This document shows, piece after piece, positions 34,601-44,600 of a stretch of 64,000 bases of DNA. How positions within the stretch are numbered: the first letter of the stretch is position 1; each line of letters opens with the position of its first letter. The position numbers and the translations under genes were made by a program. The notes below the pieces were generated by a model. That model was not told the DNA's origin, searched no databases, and saw only the letters and a list, made by a program, of their open reading frames with translations. This DNA is from Bacteroidaceae bacterium (GTDB lineage Bacteria; Bacteroidota; Bacteroidia; Bacteroidales; Bacteroidaceae), in NCBI GenBank assembly GCA_017461605.1, contig JAFTXN010000006.1, forward strand, positions 162,216 to 226,215, given 5' to 3'.

Positions 34601-36610
34601 GTTATCCTGAAAGGCGAAAACACATTCCTCCGTGACCAGTCTAAGTTTGCACCCAACAAGTGGCTGTGGCACATCAGCGGTCCTTCAGGCGACTATATCA
34701 TCAATGGACAGAACTCTTCGTTCTCACCTGACAAGTCGGGCATCTACGATGTTGCACTCATGGTATCGAACAACACCGGCAGCCATCAGGCAACGCGTGA
34801 GCGTGGACTCATCGTTTGTAACGCCGATAGTAAGAATGGGTTGAACTTCGGAACCGGTGGAGCAAAACTCACCGCAACAACAGTACCTTTCACCGAAAAT
34901 CAAAACACTTTCACCATCGAATGGTGGATGAACTCAGGACGCCTCGCCACCTATTGCAACGGCATTGGCGACAGCGAATCAACCTTCATGCTGAAGACAA
35001 ATGCCACCGGTGCGATGGAACTTCACATCAACAACAGATTCATCTCATCGGGCGACGATTTCATTATCCCCGGCGAATGGCACCACTATGCTGTCACCTT
35101 CAACAACCGTTCTACCATCTTCTATCGCGATGGTGTTCAGTTCATAAAGAAATCGATAGGACTAGCCAAGTTGCCCGCACTCGCAGCCTTCAACATCGGT
35201 ACTGAAACAGCACCGCAGGCCGGACAGATTGATGAATTCCGCGTTTGGAACAAGACCCTCAGCCTGGCACAGCTCAAGGAAGTAGCCAATGCACCGATTG
35301 CCGATGTAGCAGCCGCCGAAGCCGAAGGTTTGGTGATTTATTACTCATTCAATCAGAGTGGTGGTAACGTACAAGACGCCACCACCAACGGTAACCATGG
35401 TATTCGTAGCGGCTTCGGACCTGACGGCGACGCATGGGGACTTTCGAAAGGTGTGTTCTGCCTCAACTTCGACGCAAGCGGCACGAAAGACGACGTTTCA
35501 GCAGACTATCTGAAGAACTACAAGAAAGCCTTCAGCAGCGATTCGAAAACCTGCGTAAACCCTCAACTGAGCAGCCGTACCTTCGCTATCAAGGATTGGA
35601 CACTCGAGAACACTATCGTCAATGGTAACATCACTACCGGTGCTCACGTGGACAAGGGTAAAGACAACTGTTTCACCGTTACCACAGGCTGGGACAACTT
35701 TGTCACCACTCTTACTGACCACAAGGCGTACCAGACCATCACATTGCCGGAAGGTTCTTACACATTCACAGCCACATACGACGGCACTTATGAAGGACAG
35801 TGTGGCAATAGCTACATCGTTGCAGCTATCGGCAAGGGATTGCCCAACACTGCCGACCTCGACAATGAAAGCCTTGCACGCCAACTGATGCTTCCGAAGA
35901 GTGGTTCATGCACAAGCAACAGCATCACATTTGTGCTGACAGAAGAAACCGAAGTGAGCGTCGGACTTGTGGTAAACATGAATGGCCAATTGTGTATGAC
36001 TATACAGAGTTTCTCACTGACCCGTAGCGACGTAACTTCGCTCGAGGCAGACGGAGCCAATGGCTATGATCTGGAAGTCGATGCTACCGGTTACAATTCG
36101 CTCTATCTGCCCTACCCCGTTGAAATACCGGAAGGCGTAGTGGCCTATTGCGTGAAGAAAGTAGACGAAGCCACAGCATCTGTTACACTCGAAGCCATCG
36201 GCGACGGTGTTATCCCGGCCCGTACCGGTGTTATCATCGAAGCGAATGCCGGCACGCACCACTTCAATCCGGCTTCACAAAGCGGAACGGCCACCAGCCT
36301 CATGGTGGGTTACACCGAAGATACCAACGCTGCGGCTGACAAGAGCTACTATGCATTTACTGCCAAGAATGGTGAAAAGCAATTCGCTCTCTACTCCGGC
36401 TCTCTCCTGCCCGCCAACCGTGCATTCCTGGAAGTAATGAGCGGCAGTCTCCCCGAAGTGCTCAACATCAACATCGTGGAAACCGGCATTGGTCAGCTCA
36501 CCACCTCGGGACTGGGTCAAACTAAGATGTATGACCTCAGCGGTCGTCGTGTGAACCAAGCCGCCGGTGGAATCTATATCATCAACGGACAAAAGGTGGT
36601 GGTAGAATAA
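31643..36610 (+). CDS. Giant secreted C1A-like peptidase with LamG and PKD domains
   Basis: 1655 residues. A signal peptide (about 1-21) precedes a papain-like domain: Cys87 in NQDGGSCGSAS, His261 in VDHALTIVGYDD and Asn297 in IIVNSWGNTW, with a DLDGDG calcium-like loop between the last two. Then a LamG/concanavalin fold (about 587-746), three PKD-like beta-sandwiches (about 806-888, 892-972, 975-1057), a second LamG (about 1066-1252), a beta-rich region, and a sorting-type tail (MYDLSGRRVNQ...GIYIINGQKVVVE). The active-site Cys context CGSAS differs from the usual CGSCW, so activity is likely but not certain. Single-gene unit with its own terminator; substrate unknown. Confidence 0.85.
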   Translation: MKHLSKLLLVAGLALPTLLPAQQRVTDVDRTKYPDYSTTFNPDESLKAKPIRATKGKTKAVDALPDHVNNAENMYFPPVFNQDGGSCGSASRISYMFSYELAAYRDLDASKPENYYPSHFVWLHTYAPNGQGKDEFVQFVGVPSAATYGGQTYSSLFGNQDTQQNDFGWMQGYDKWFEAMHNRMLKPQHFPQSIATEEGRNAVKRWLYNHNGDNDFHAGGICGIGVASGGLWKNIPKTATNDAIGVTGKYYVKEWGTQVDHALTIVGYDDRIEFDLDGDGVYGEAAADERGAWIIVNSWGNTWCNKGFIYCPYAFAGSAFKNDGDPGNRTFNGDFWWPEIYHVRKDYRPLRTIKLEMEYSRRSEIALSAGVSSDLSAEKPEKSVPFIHFIYSGDGNYGNTNPAPEIPMLGRWADGKLHTEPMEFGYDLTDLSATFDKNMPLKYFFIVDTKTWAQGNGKIHKASIIDYEHDPAGIETPFDLSGDGVEIKNAGEQTIISVVVYGQNYFAPQNPSFDGTILTWQAPMRSGHVIESYNIYADNVLLTNVGKDVLTYQPTNATAGSYSITTVYEDGTESSKATVNAPVANASINTAINLKQSGFTIPNVFSTKFEQATIEFYINPNSLIDWNQSGGPGWGTFMFHANADGRYTVGWNTGNHRVNSSTTLSTSTWKHVAMVIDGNTITLYINGKKSGSVTSSTYSGVGGFGDLTFSANGTQNAQNAKYDEIRIWNYARSATEVLKSYNVEYTGSILPQGLIAYYKGDTLHTADGTVKLRDCVGGNHATILNSNFQMLSLAKNNPPRLVSPTDELTVSINEPKEPVYAGIPATFTATHSNSANILKWTAADAGVENLAVARPTLTFSKAGQYTITVEAANAKGETATATREITVSEAPAIDAGFKATNTNVPAGERVTFLVNKPVLGYLYEWSMPGADVEKVTTMNAAASYQAKGDYTVTLKVTAPDGQSKSSSVNISVVEVAPVANFTVAPGVILKGENTFLRDQSKFAPNKWLWHISGPSGDYIINGQNSSFSPDKSGIYDVALMVSNNTGSHQATRERGLIVCNADSKNGLNFGTGGAKLTATTVPFTENQNTFTIEWWMNSGRLATYCNGIGDSESTFMLKTNATGAMELHINNRFISSGDDFIIPGEWHHYAVTFNNRSTIFYRDGVQFIKKSIGLAKLPALAAFNIGTETAPQAGQIDEFRVWNKTLSLAQLKEVANAPIADVAAAEAEGLVIYYSFNQSGGNVQDATTNGNHGIRSGFGPDGDAWGLSKGVFCLNFDASGTKDDVSADYLKNYKKAFSSDSKTCVNPQLSSRTFAIKDWTLENTIVNGNITTGAHVDKGKDNCFTVTTGWDNFVTTLTDHKAYQTITLPEGSYTFTATYDGTYEGQCGNSYIVAAIGKGLPNTADLDNESLARQLMLPKSGSCTSNSITFVLTEETEVSVGLVVNMNGQLCMTIQSFSLTRSDVTSLEADGANGYDLEVDATGYNSLYLPYPVEIPEGVVAYCVKKVDEATASVTLEAIGDGVIPARTGVIIEANAGTHHFNPASQSGTATSLMVGYTEDTNAAADKSYYAFTAKNGEKQFALYSGSLLPANRAFLEVMSGSLPEVLNINIVETGIGQLTTSGLGQTKMYDLSGRRVNQAAGGIYIINGQKVVVE

Positions 36611-36644
36611 ATCTTCACCTAAGCGCACAATTATAAATATGTAC

Positions 36645-36678
36645 ATGGAGAGGCTTCACTTGGGCCTCTCCATTTTTG
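36645..36678 (+). terminator. Terminator after the C1A-like peptidase gene
   Basis: ATGGAGAGGC pairs perfectly with GCCTCTCCAT, 9-base loop, followed by TTTTTG. Confidence 0.85.
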
Positions 36679-36681
36679 TTT

Positions 36682-36874
36682 CCACTCGTCTTGCACACTT
36701 TCGCTGACGCGCAAGATAGGCGGCGGCTCGGAAATAAAAGAAAAAACTGCGGGCTTTCTTTGTATTCCACTCGCCTTGCACACTTTCGCTGACGCGCAAG
36801 ATAGGCTGCGGCTCGGAAATAAAAGAAAAAACTGCGGGCTTTCTTTGTATTCCACTCGCCTTGCACTATCTTTG
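36682..36874 (+). repeat. Tandem 85-bp promoter cassettes upstream of glnA
   Basis: The segment starting CCACTCG(C/T)CTTGCAC recurs at 36682, 36767 and 36852, an exact 85-bp period; two full copies differ by only a couple of bases and the third begins. It shares the CTCGCCTTGCAC start, an ACGC...AAG...TAGGCGGCGGCTCGG core and an AAAAAACT tail with the 86-bp cassette at 14046. With the terminator it fills the 306-bp gap 36611-36916. Confidence 0.85.
36844..36874 (+). promoter_or_regulatory. Promoter of glnA
   Basis: TTTG at 36844-36847, 19 bases, TATCTTTG at 36867-36874: full consensus, formed by the end of cassette 2 and start of cassette 3. In the earlier copies the -7 position reads ACTTTCGC. 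Confidence 0.78.
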
Positions 36875-36916
36875 TCGAGAGAGAGCATGTAATTCTAAAC
36901 CCTATAAAACCATATC

Positions 36917-38419
36917 ATGAACAAAGAACTGTCCTTGAGTCCCAACAAGGTGATGGCCTATCTTGGCAAATCAAATAAAGAGTTTACGAAAACTGATATC
37001 ATTCGCTACATCAAAGAAAATGATATCCGCATGGTCAACTTCATGTATCCTGCCGGCGATGGCCGACTGAAGACACTCAACTTTGTCATCAACAATGAAG
37101 AGTACCTGGAAACCATTCTGACTTGTGGCGAACGCGTGGACGGAAGCAGCCTGTTCCCTTTTATCGAAGCCGGAAGCAGCGACCTCTACGTGGTACCCCG
37201 TTTTTGCACGGCATTCCACGATCCATTTGCCGAAATCCCCACGTTGTCAATGCTCTGTTCCTATTTCAATAAGGACGGCGAGCCTCTCGAAAGTTCACCG
37301 GAGCACACACTACACAAGGCATGCCGTGCTTTTCAGCAAGCCACGGGCATGGAGTTTCAAGCCATGGGTGAACTCGAATACTACGTCATGGCCCCCGACA
37401 GTGGAATGTTTGCTGCCACCGATCAAAAGGGATATCATGAATCAGCCCCCTATGCCAAGTTCAACGATTTCCGCACCCAATGCATGGCATATATCGCACA
37501 GGCCGGCGGACAGATTAAATATGGACACTCAGAGGTGGGAAACTTCGCACTCGACGGACTGGTGTACGAACAGAACGAAATAGAGTTCCTTCCAGTCAAT
37601 GCTGAAGATGCAGCCGACCAACTGATGATTGCCAAATGGATTATCCGCAACCTGGCCTACCAGATGGGGTACGAAGTTACATTTGCACCGAAAATCACCA
37701 CAGGCAAAGCCGGCTCGGGTCTGCACATCCACATGCGTATCTTGAAAGATGGTGTCAACCAAATGCTGACCAACGGTGTTCTCTCCGAAACTGCTCGCAA
37801 GGCCATCGCCGGTATGATGCAACTGGCACCTTCTATCACGGCTTTCGGCAACACTAACCCCACCTCCTATTTCCGTTTAGTGCCCCACCAGGAAGCTCCG
37901 ACCAATATCTGCTGGGGCGACCGCAATCGCTCCGTGTTGGTGCGCGTACCTTTGGGATGGTCTGCCAAAACAGACATGAGTCAATGGGCCAATCCTCTGG
38001 AAACGCCTTGTCACTATGACACCACACAGAAGCAAACGGTGGAGATGCGTTCGCCGGATGGCTCTGCCGACCTCTACCAACTCCTTGCCGGACTGGCAGT
38101 GGCCTGCAGACACGGCTTCGAGATGGAGAATGCGCTCGAAGTGGCTGAACGCACCTACGTCAATGTGAATATCCATCAGAAAGAGCACGCTGACAAGCTG
38201 AACAGCCTGGAACAACTGCCCGATAGCTGCGATGCCTCAGCCGATTGCCTGCAACGCCAACGTGCCATTTTCGAGAAGCACAATGTGTTCAGCCCGGCCA
38301 TGATCGACGGCATCATCAAGCAACTGCGTTCGCACAACGACCGAGATCTGCGTAGTGAAATCGAGCAAGATCCCGAGAAGATGCTCAAGATGGTGCAACG
38401 CTTCTTCCACTGCGGATAA
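36917..38419 (+). CDS. glnA: Glutamine synthetase (GSI-like)
   Basis: 500 residues of the glutamine synthetase family, joining glutamate and ammonia with ATP. Landmarks: ERVDGSSLFPF (latch/ATP region), GELEYYVMA (metal-binding Glu, divergent from GxEPEFFLF), GSGLHIHMRI (metal-binding His and Glu region), NPTSYFRLVPHQEAPTNICWGDRNRS and VEMRSPDGSADLYQLLAGL near the end. It is not the long GSIII type. The divergent catalytic strings leave open a gamma-glutamyl ligase role, but length and order fit GSI. It has a cassette promoter and a lipoprotein gene follows after 57 bp. Confidence 0.85.
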   Translation: MNKELSLSPNKVMAYLGKSNKEFTKTDIIRYIKENDIRMVNFMYPAGDGRLKTLNFVINNEEYLETILTCGERVDGSSLFPFIEAGSSDLYVVPRFCTAFHDPFAEIPTLSMLCSYFNKDGEPLESSPEHTLHKACRAFQQATGMEFQAMGELEYYVMAPDSGMFAATDQKGYHESAPYAKFNDFRTQCMAYIAQAGGQIKYGHSEVGNFALDGLVYEQNEIEFLPVNAEDAADQLMIAKWIIRNLAYQMGYEVTFAPKITTGKAGSGLHIHMRILKDGVNQMLTNGVLSETARKAIAGMMQLAPSITAFGNTNPTSYFRLVPHQEAPTNICWGDRNRSVLVRVPLGWSAKTDMSQWANPLETPCHYDTTQKQTVEMRSPDGSADLYQLLAGLAVACRHGFEMENALEVAERTYVNVNIHQKEHADKLNSLEQLPDSCDASADCLQRQRAIFEKHNVFSPAMIDGIIKQLRSHNDRDLRSEIEQDPEKMLKMVQRFFHCG

Positions 38420-38476
38420 GCCCAAACCAAAATTCCAGTTCAAAGCAATACTTACAAAACAAATATCACCAACCTT

Positions 38477-39088
38477 ATGAAAGCAATCACAACATCCATC
38501 TTTACTTTCTTGACAGTTTGTACCCTCTCCACGGCTTGCAACAACGGCAATCCTCCGACCTCGACGGAGAAAGCAAATGATACCGTAGCCACCACCGATA
38601 CCATAGTAACACCCATCGAAGAGCCGGAAGCCGAAAAGCCGGCCTACACTTCTGACGACAGAAAGGCGTTCGGACTCAAGGGCAACGTAAAAGACGTTAC
38701 GCCCTACGCATCAGCGGAGTGGAACATACTTGAGAAACTCAAATTTGACGAACAAGGCAATTGGAAGAAGCCGGGCGGCACAACAAAAGTTCTCAACACT
38801 GATGGTTTCCTCAAGACATTATCAACATCCGGTGGCGACCAATCGATCAAGGTCACTTATACCGACTACGACGAAAACGGCAACCCCACAAAGCTGACCG
38901 TGAAAGCCGAAGATTCTTTTGGAGAAACCACCTACAAAGAGACATACACTTACACCGAGTTTGACGCTGAGGGCAACTGGACGAAGTGCACCGTCAAGTT
39001 CAGCAGAACGTTCCTCAATTGGGACACAGATGCCGAAGAAAAGACCCAAGGCAAAGCAACGCTGAAGCGCACCATTCACTATTACTAA
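38477..39088 (+). CDS. Lipoprotein, hypothetical
   Basis: A 203-residue lipoprotein. Signal peptide with lipobox STAC and acylated Cys21, then a Thr/Glu/Pro-rich spacer (about 22-58). The mature domain has repeated DxxGN units (FDEQGNW, YDENGNPTKL, FDAEGNWTKCT) reminiscent of YD/RHS-like or DUF-type beta strands found in other Bacteroidales lipoproteins. Function unknown. It lies 57 bp after glnA and may be cotranscribed, ending near a strong hairpin at 39138. Confidence 0.75.
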   Translation: MKAITTSIFTFLTVCTLSTACNNGNPPTSTEKANDTVATTDTIVTPIEEPEAEKPAYTSDDRKAFGLKGNVKDVTPYASAEWNILEKLKFDEQGNWKKPGGTTKVLNTDGFLKTLSTSGGDQSIKVTYTDYDENGNPTKLTVKAEDSFGETTYKETYTYTEFDAEGNWTKCTVKFSRTFLNWDTDAEEKTQGKATLKRTIHYY

Positions 39089-39137
39089 TCAACAGAGACT
39101 TACTCCGCAATTCGGAATAAGCGTACAGACAACTAAA

Positions 39138-39177
39138 CATGTAAGCAAATGGCAGCTGAATGCCGTTTGCTTGCATG
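39138..39177 (+). other. Strong hairpin without T tract
   Basis: CATGTAAGCAAATGGCA pairs with TGCCGTTTGCTTGCATG with about two mismatched or wobble positions, 6-base loop. No T run follows, so it is a processing or stability hairpin rather than a classical terminator. The remainder of the 342-bp gap 39089-39430 shows only a weak -7 box (TACTTTCG near 39390) before aspS. Confidence 0.5.
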
Positions 39178-39430
39178 GTATATGACTCCCCGAAAAATCC
39201 ACGGGCTGCAGTCCTGCACAAAAGGCTGCATTGCTATCTTTTCCGATGTGAAAGCCCGAGCAAGAAGGCTTGTTTCTCAGCCAAGAAAATGACCTACCAA
39301 CATCCGTTCTGCCAACCGCACTATCCCTTAATTAGCACCAACAGAGCGAATATCACACGCCGACGCTTCACGTTGTCAAAGATAAATTGTACTTTCGCAA
39401 CCGAAAACAAGATACAATATAATATATACT

Positions 39431-41200
39431 ATGTACAGAAGCAAAAACTGCGGCGAACTCCGCATTGCCAACGTAGGCGAAACCGTAACGCTGGCCGGAT
39501 GGGTACAGCGCAGTCGCAAGATGGGCGGCATGACATTTGTCGACCTGCGCGACCGCTATGGTATCACGCAATTGGTGTTCAACGAAGAAACAGATGCCGA
39601 ACTATGTGCGCAAGCCAACAAGTTGGGACGCGAATATGTGATTCAAGTTGTGGGAAGCGTGAACGAACGCTATGCCAAGAACGACAAGATGCCCACCGGC
39701 GACATCGAAATCATAGTGAACGAACTGCGCGTGCTCAATGCCAGCGAGGTGCCTCCTTTCACCATCGAAGAGAACACCGATGGCGGTGACGACCTTCGCA
39801 TGAAGTATCGTTACCTCGACTTGCGCCGCTCCAATGTTCGCGCCAACCTGGAACTGCGTCACAAGTTCTGCTTGGCCGTGCGCCATTTCCTCGACAGCAA
39901 AGGCTTTATCGAAGTGGAAACTCCCGTATTGGTAGGCAGCACTCCCGAAGGAGCACGCGACTTCATCGTGCCCTCACGCATGAATCCCGGACAGTTCTAC
40001 GCCCTGCCCCAAAGTCCGCAAACGCTGAAACAATTGCTCATGGTGGCCGGCATGGACCGCTACTTCCAGATTGTGAAATGCTTCCGCGATGAAGACCTTC
40101 GTGCCGACCGTCAGCCCGAATTCACACAGATCGACTGCGAGATGAGTTTCGTCAACCAAGACGACATCATCAGCGTCTTCGAAGAAATGACCAAGCACCT
40201 CTTCAAGGAGGTGCGCGGTGTGGACCTCGGCGAAGCCCCCTTCCTCCGTTTGCCCTGGAGCGAAGCCATGCGCCGCTTCGGTTCCGACAAACCCGATATG
40301 CGCTTCGGCATGGAGTTTGTCGAACTGATGGACGTGCTCAAAGGCACCGGCGAATTCGGAGTGTTCAACGATGCAGCCTACATCGGTGGTATCTGCGCCG
40401 AAGGTTGTGCCGTCTACACCCGTAAGCAACTCGACGAACTTACCAACTTCGTGAAGAGCCAGCAGATTGGTGCCAAAGGCATGGTATATGCCCGTGTGCA
40501 AGAAGACGGCAGCGTGAAGAGCAGCGTAGATAAGTTCTACAGCCCCGAAGTGCTCAGCCGCTTGGGCGAAGCCATGAACGCCAAGCCCGGTGATCTCATC
40601 CTCATCCTCAGTGGCGACGATGCCATGAAGACACGCCGTCAGCTCTGCGAGCTGCGCCTCGAGATGGGCAACCGCCTCGGTCTGCGCGACAAGAACAAGT
40701 TTGCCCTGCTTTGGGTGGTCGACTTCCCCATGTTCGAATGGAGCGAAGAAGACGGACGCTTCATGGCCATGCACCACCCCTTCACCTCTCCCAAGCCCTC
40801 TGACGTCGCCAAGCTCGACACCGATCCCGGCAGCGTATTGGCCGATGCCTACGACATGGTTTGCAACGGAGTGGAAGTGGGCGGAGGCAGCATCCGCATA
40901 CATGATGCAGAACTCCAAGCAAAGATATTTAAGGCACTGGGATTCACGCCCGAAAAGGCGCAAGAACAATTCGGCTTCCTCATGAATGCCTTCAAATATG
41001 GCGCGCCCCCTCACGGCGGTTTGGCCTATGGTCTCGACCGCTGGGTAAGCCTCTTTGCCGGTCTCGACAGCATCCGCGACTGCATCGCCTTCCCCAAGAA
41101 CAACTCCGGACGCGATGTGATGCTTGATGCCCCCTCGTTTGTGGACCAGGCACAACTTGACGAACTACAGTTGGCGCTCAACCCCGCAGAAAAGCAATAA
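39431..41200 (+). CDS. aspS: Aspartate--tRNA ligase
   Basis: 589 residues, the bacterial-type AspRS that charges tRNA-Asp. An N-terminal OB fold ([21 protein letters not shown]), class II motif 2 [18 protein letters not shown], the GAD insertion typical of bacterial enzymes, and motif 3 [13 protein letters not shown] near the C-terminus are all present, as is [13 protein letters not shown]. The start [11 protein letters not shown] fits the family. A terminator follows. Whether it discriminates tRNA-Asn cannot be read from sequence here. Confidence 0.97.
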   Translation: MYRSKNCGELRIANVGETVTLAGWVQRSRKMGGMTFVDLRDRYGITQLVFNEETDAELCAQANKLGREYVIQVVGSVNERYAKNDKMPTGDIEIIVNELRVLNASEVPPFTIEENTDGGDDLRMKYRYLDLRRSNVRANLELRHKFCLAVRHFLDSKGFIEVETPVLVGSTPEGARDFIVPSRMNPGQFYALPQSPQTLKQLLMVAGMDRYFQIVKCFRDEDLRADRQPEFTQIDCEMSFVNQDDIISVFEEMTKHLFKEVRGVDLGEAPFLRLPWSEAMRRFGSDKPDMRFGMEFVELMDVLKGTGEFGVFNDAAYIGGICAEGCAVYTRKQLDELTNFVKSQQIGAKGMVYARVQEDGSVKSSVDKFYSPEVLSRLGEAMNAKPGDLILILSGDDAMKTRRQLCELRLEMGNRLGLRDKNKFALLWVVDFPMFEWSEEDGRFMAMHHPFTSPKPSDVAKLDTDPGSVLADAYDMVCNGVEVGGGSIRIHDAELQAKIFKALGFTPEKAQEQFGFLMNAFKYGAPPHGGLAYGLDRWVSLFAGLDSIRDCIAFPKNNSGRDVMLDAPSFVDQAQLDELQLALNPAEKQ

Positions 41201-41227
41201 GCCAAACACACATACCTATTTCTTCAT

Positions 41228-41258
41228 CCCAAGAGCAACCCCGGCTCTTGGGATTTTT
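41228..41258 (+). terminator. Terminator after aspS
   Basis: CCCAAGAGC pairs with GCTCTTGGG, 7-base loop, followed by ATTTTTG. Confidence 0.85.
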
Positions 41259-41296
41259 GTATTCCACAAACACCACCCCTAATCCCAAAAGACAAG

Positions 41297-41417
41297 TATC
41301 AAAAATTTTCTCACGCCTTGACACTGCAGTATCATGTGCTTGATACTGCAGTGTCAAGCGCATGAGACAAAAATATCAAGCGCTTGAGACACAAAAGTCA
41401 TGCGCTTGAAACAATTC
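41297..41417 (+). repeat. 22-bp-period palindromic array C
   Basis: Four exact 22-base units start at 41319, 41341, 41363 and 41385, each beginning TGA and ending GCGCT, GCGCA or GTGCT, with a weaker unit before and a partial one after. Units one and two form a perfect 18-bp inverted repeat (41317-41334 with 41341-41358, core CACTGCAGTATC). It sits in the 499-bp gap 41201-41699, whose remaining parts are the aspS terminator and the GH89 promoter. Confidence 0.8.
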
Positions 41418-41594
41418 TTAGATCAATGTAAACAGAAGCAAGCCCTCGGCTCAGGCCGAAAGAACCTATAGGCATTCGCCCCATGCACTCACACAAATGC
41501 TCAAAAAGCCGCCCAAAATAGAAAAACACGTACTACTCCCCTACATTTACACCATTTATTCGCATAAAACTCACGCATTTACCATTTGTTTACA

Positions 41595-41602
41595 TATCTT
41601 TG
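41595..41602 (+). promoter_or_regulatory. -7 box of the GH89 gene promoter
   Basis: TATCTTTG matches the consensus; no clear TTTG lies 19 bases upstream. The leader would be about 90 bases. Its position rules out the in-frame ATG at 41586 as the start. Confidence 0.45.
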
Positions 41603-41699
41603 CGCCATGTATGGGATGATGTGTGCAAAGTCGACATCTACACGACCCACATTCCCTCATTGGTTTTGCAAAATATTTATCAACAAAATCCATAACACT

Positions 41700-44600
41700 A
41701 TGAGAAAAAAATTAGCAATGCTAATGGTATCGTTCCTTGCATGTATTGGGACGATGATGGCTACTGCTACTGATTTGCCTGTGGTATCAACTGAAGGCAA
41801 TATCACTTGGTACACCATCAAGAATGTGCGTGGTAATGTGTACGCCGCATTCACCGGTAGTGGTGCGCAGATGAAGCTCAACTCAACCATTGAGGATGAG
41901 TCCTATCTGTTCTATTTTACCGCAGGTGAAAATGGTGGATACAAAATCCACAATGCAGCAACAAGCAACTTGTGCGCAGGTCACAGTTCTTGGACTGCTG
42001 CTGGAACAGAATGGTACTTGAGAGCGAACTCAAATGCCAATTATCCTGGAATATCCATTTCCAACACATCAACCTACGAAGGAAATTCTTGTTGGAATGA
42101 TGCTGGTAATAGTCACACATTGGTGGCCTATTGGACTGCAAATGATGATGGTTCTGCATGGGTTATCGAAAATTATACAGGAGATGTAGCTGCACTGAAG
42201 GCATCTAAGCTACAGATGTCAACTAACGAAGATAAGCACTTCTACTACATCAAAAATCGTCGCAGGAATGGTAAGTTTGCGAACTTTGTTGGTCAAGGCA
42301 CACGCTTTACTCAGATTTCAGAAGCCACAGCCGGCTCATACTGGTATTTCGTAGATGCTACGAATGAGCTTCCTGCCGGCACTCAAATCCCCGAAGGATG
42401 TGCTGTTTGCCGTATCTACAATGCGGGAAGCGCTCTGGGTGTGGAGAACACTAACGGTAACATGGTTGCTGCAAACGCCGGGGCCAAGATTTATTTCATC
42501 AGAAAGCACGATAGCACGTATTGGGGAGATGTCATCTATCCGTACAATGAAGCAGGTGCCGGGTGGAATGATTTAGATGGTACCGAGGTTACTAACTACA
42601 ATTATAATGACGCAGGTTCTATTTGGTCGATTGTAGCTGCAGGTAAGACTGAGGATGACTTGAAGAATGAAGCTGCCGCAGCAAAGACGAGTGCAATGAC
42701 ACTTATCACAACTGCTGAAGGTGCTGCAGAGGCCAGCTATTATAATTTCCCCGATGATGCTATTGCTACAGCCAAGGCTGCAGTTAAGGATTTGGACGTA
42801 ACGACAGATTTGGTTTCTGCTGTGTCAAGTCATATCGCTATCAATGCAGCTGTGAGCACTTTGAAAGCGACTAAGACCGCGGGACCTGCTGTTGGCGACT
42901 ATATCCGCTTCAAGAACAGAGCGAAGGGGGTATATATGGCTGCAACCGTTGATGATAATGACATGATTCGTAAGTCTAATGATAAAACAGACTTGAACAC
43001 GCTTTGGTTGGTTGAAGCTGGCGACAACGGTAGTGTAAAACTAAAGAATGTGGCAACTCAGAAGTACATTGGTGCGATCTCCGAAAGTGCTGATGTAAAA
43101 CAAAAGGAAAGTGCAGAAGCATCACAATTCACTTTTGTCAATGTTGCTGACGTTTATGGCACATTCCAGACTACAGGTGGTGGCGATTATGCTTATGCCA
43201 ACTTGAACGAATGGGGTGGTGTATATAAAGTTGTTGGTTGGGAAAAGAATGACCAAGCGTCTCAATGGTTAATATGTGAAGCATATCCCCTTACCATAAT
43301 ATATCAATTCGAAGATGCAGAAGTTGAAGAACTTAGAATTGAGACTTATGTAGATGCGGGGGCTGTTTATACCATACAAAACAGAGCGGAACATGATGGT
43401 AAATTCATCGTTTCATGTAAGATAGGAGAAAATTCTGTAGAGAAAGTTGATGGCACTTGGCCTGTATCTGTGAATGCAGCAACTACGGTAACTGTTACAC
43501 TTAAAGACCCAACACTCACAGGTAATGGTTCTATGGGAGTAGTTGACGTGGCTAATTACCACCAAGAGGGATTGGCTGAGATTCCCGCAGGAACCGGTTG
43601 GACCATTTCTCTGGATGTGGAGAATCCCAACGGGGCATCTTTTAACCAATATGGAACAAGCATCTTCGCTATCGGAACAGATGCTTTCCCTGAAAAGAAT
43701 GGTTACAAAGGATTGCAATTTTATTTGCAGAGTGCTGCCAATGGTGGCAAACTGGATGCCGTGTTTGACGGAGGAGACCACTTGATTAATAACGTTACTT
43801 ATACCGGCAACTTCAGCGCATCCATTTCATATAATGGTGGCAAGCAGTTGCAGATTAAGACAACCAATGCCTCGGGCACCGTTGCTGTCAACGATTACAC
43901 GCTCAACAATGCCCTTGGAGCGTTCTCGCAGATGGCATATGGTTTGCCCACGGGTATCAACGTGAAGAATTTGCAGATTGCACCACTTAGTAATACTGTT
44001 GATTATCCTACGGCAGGAACAGTAACTAACAGCAAGTACACCTTTACTTCTAACAACATTCTGTATGCAGGTACTTGCAACAAAATTCGCTTCACCTTAA
44101 CAGAATCTGGAGCATTCTACAAAGATGGTGCAAAGCGCCTGAGTTTTGATTCATTCACGCTGTATGATGCGAATGGCAATGAAGTGGAGCTTAAGGAAAG
44201 CTATTTCAGCGGTAACAACAATAAGTCTTATGCTGGTCTGCTTGATGGTATTAATGCTGGAACTGATGGAGCAGGTTGTTGCTGTGGCACATGGGCTTCC
44301 GGTACCGAAGACGACTATTTTGAAATACTTTTACCCGCCAGCATAGACCTTGGCGGTGCATTCTCGTTCTCATTCGTTACTGAAAACACCACGATGAATG
44401 CAAAAGCGTTCAGAATTGAAACTTCATACGAAAAAGCAGCTGACTACACATTCAGCATCACCGGTAATGGAGAGAACGAAGTAACCGTAACTCACAAAGG
44501 AGAGGCACTTACCGATGGTTCGACCATTGCTGTTGCAGAGTTTGATGCCGACCTTGTTTCAGCCACAGAAATTCCCGGCTACACTTGGAGTATCGTAGTC

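Noticed and set aside
36615-36888. Minus-strand ORFs reading 'YFRAAAYLARQR...' in the glnA gap, and a similar one at 14066-14254
   Set aside because: They are translations of the tandem promoter cassettes; the repeat explains the open frame.
39160-39789. 209-codon ORF overlapping the start of aspS
   Set aside because: Most of it is another frame of aspS and the upstream part is non-coding.
41297-41417. CRISPR array
   Set aside because: Units are 22 bases with no separate constant repeat and variable spacer, and no cas gene is present; the same applies to the other four arrays.
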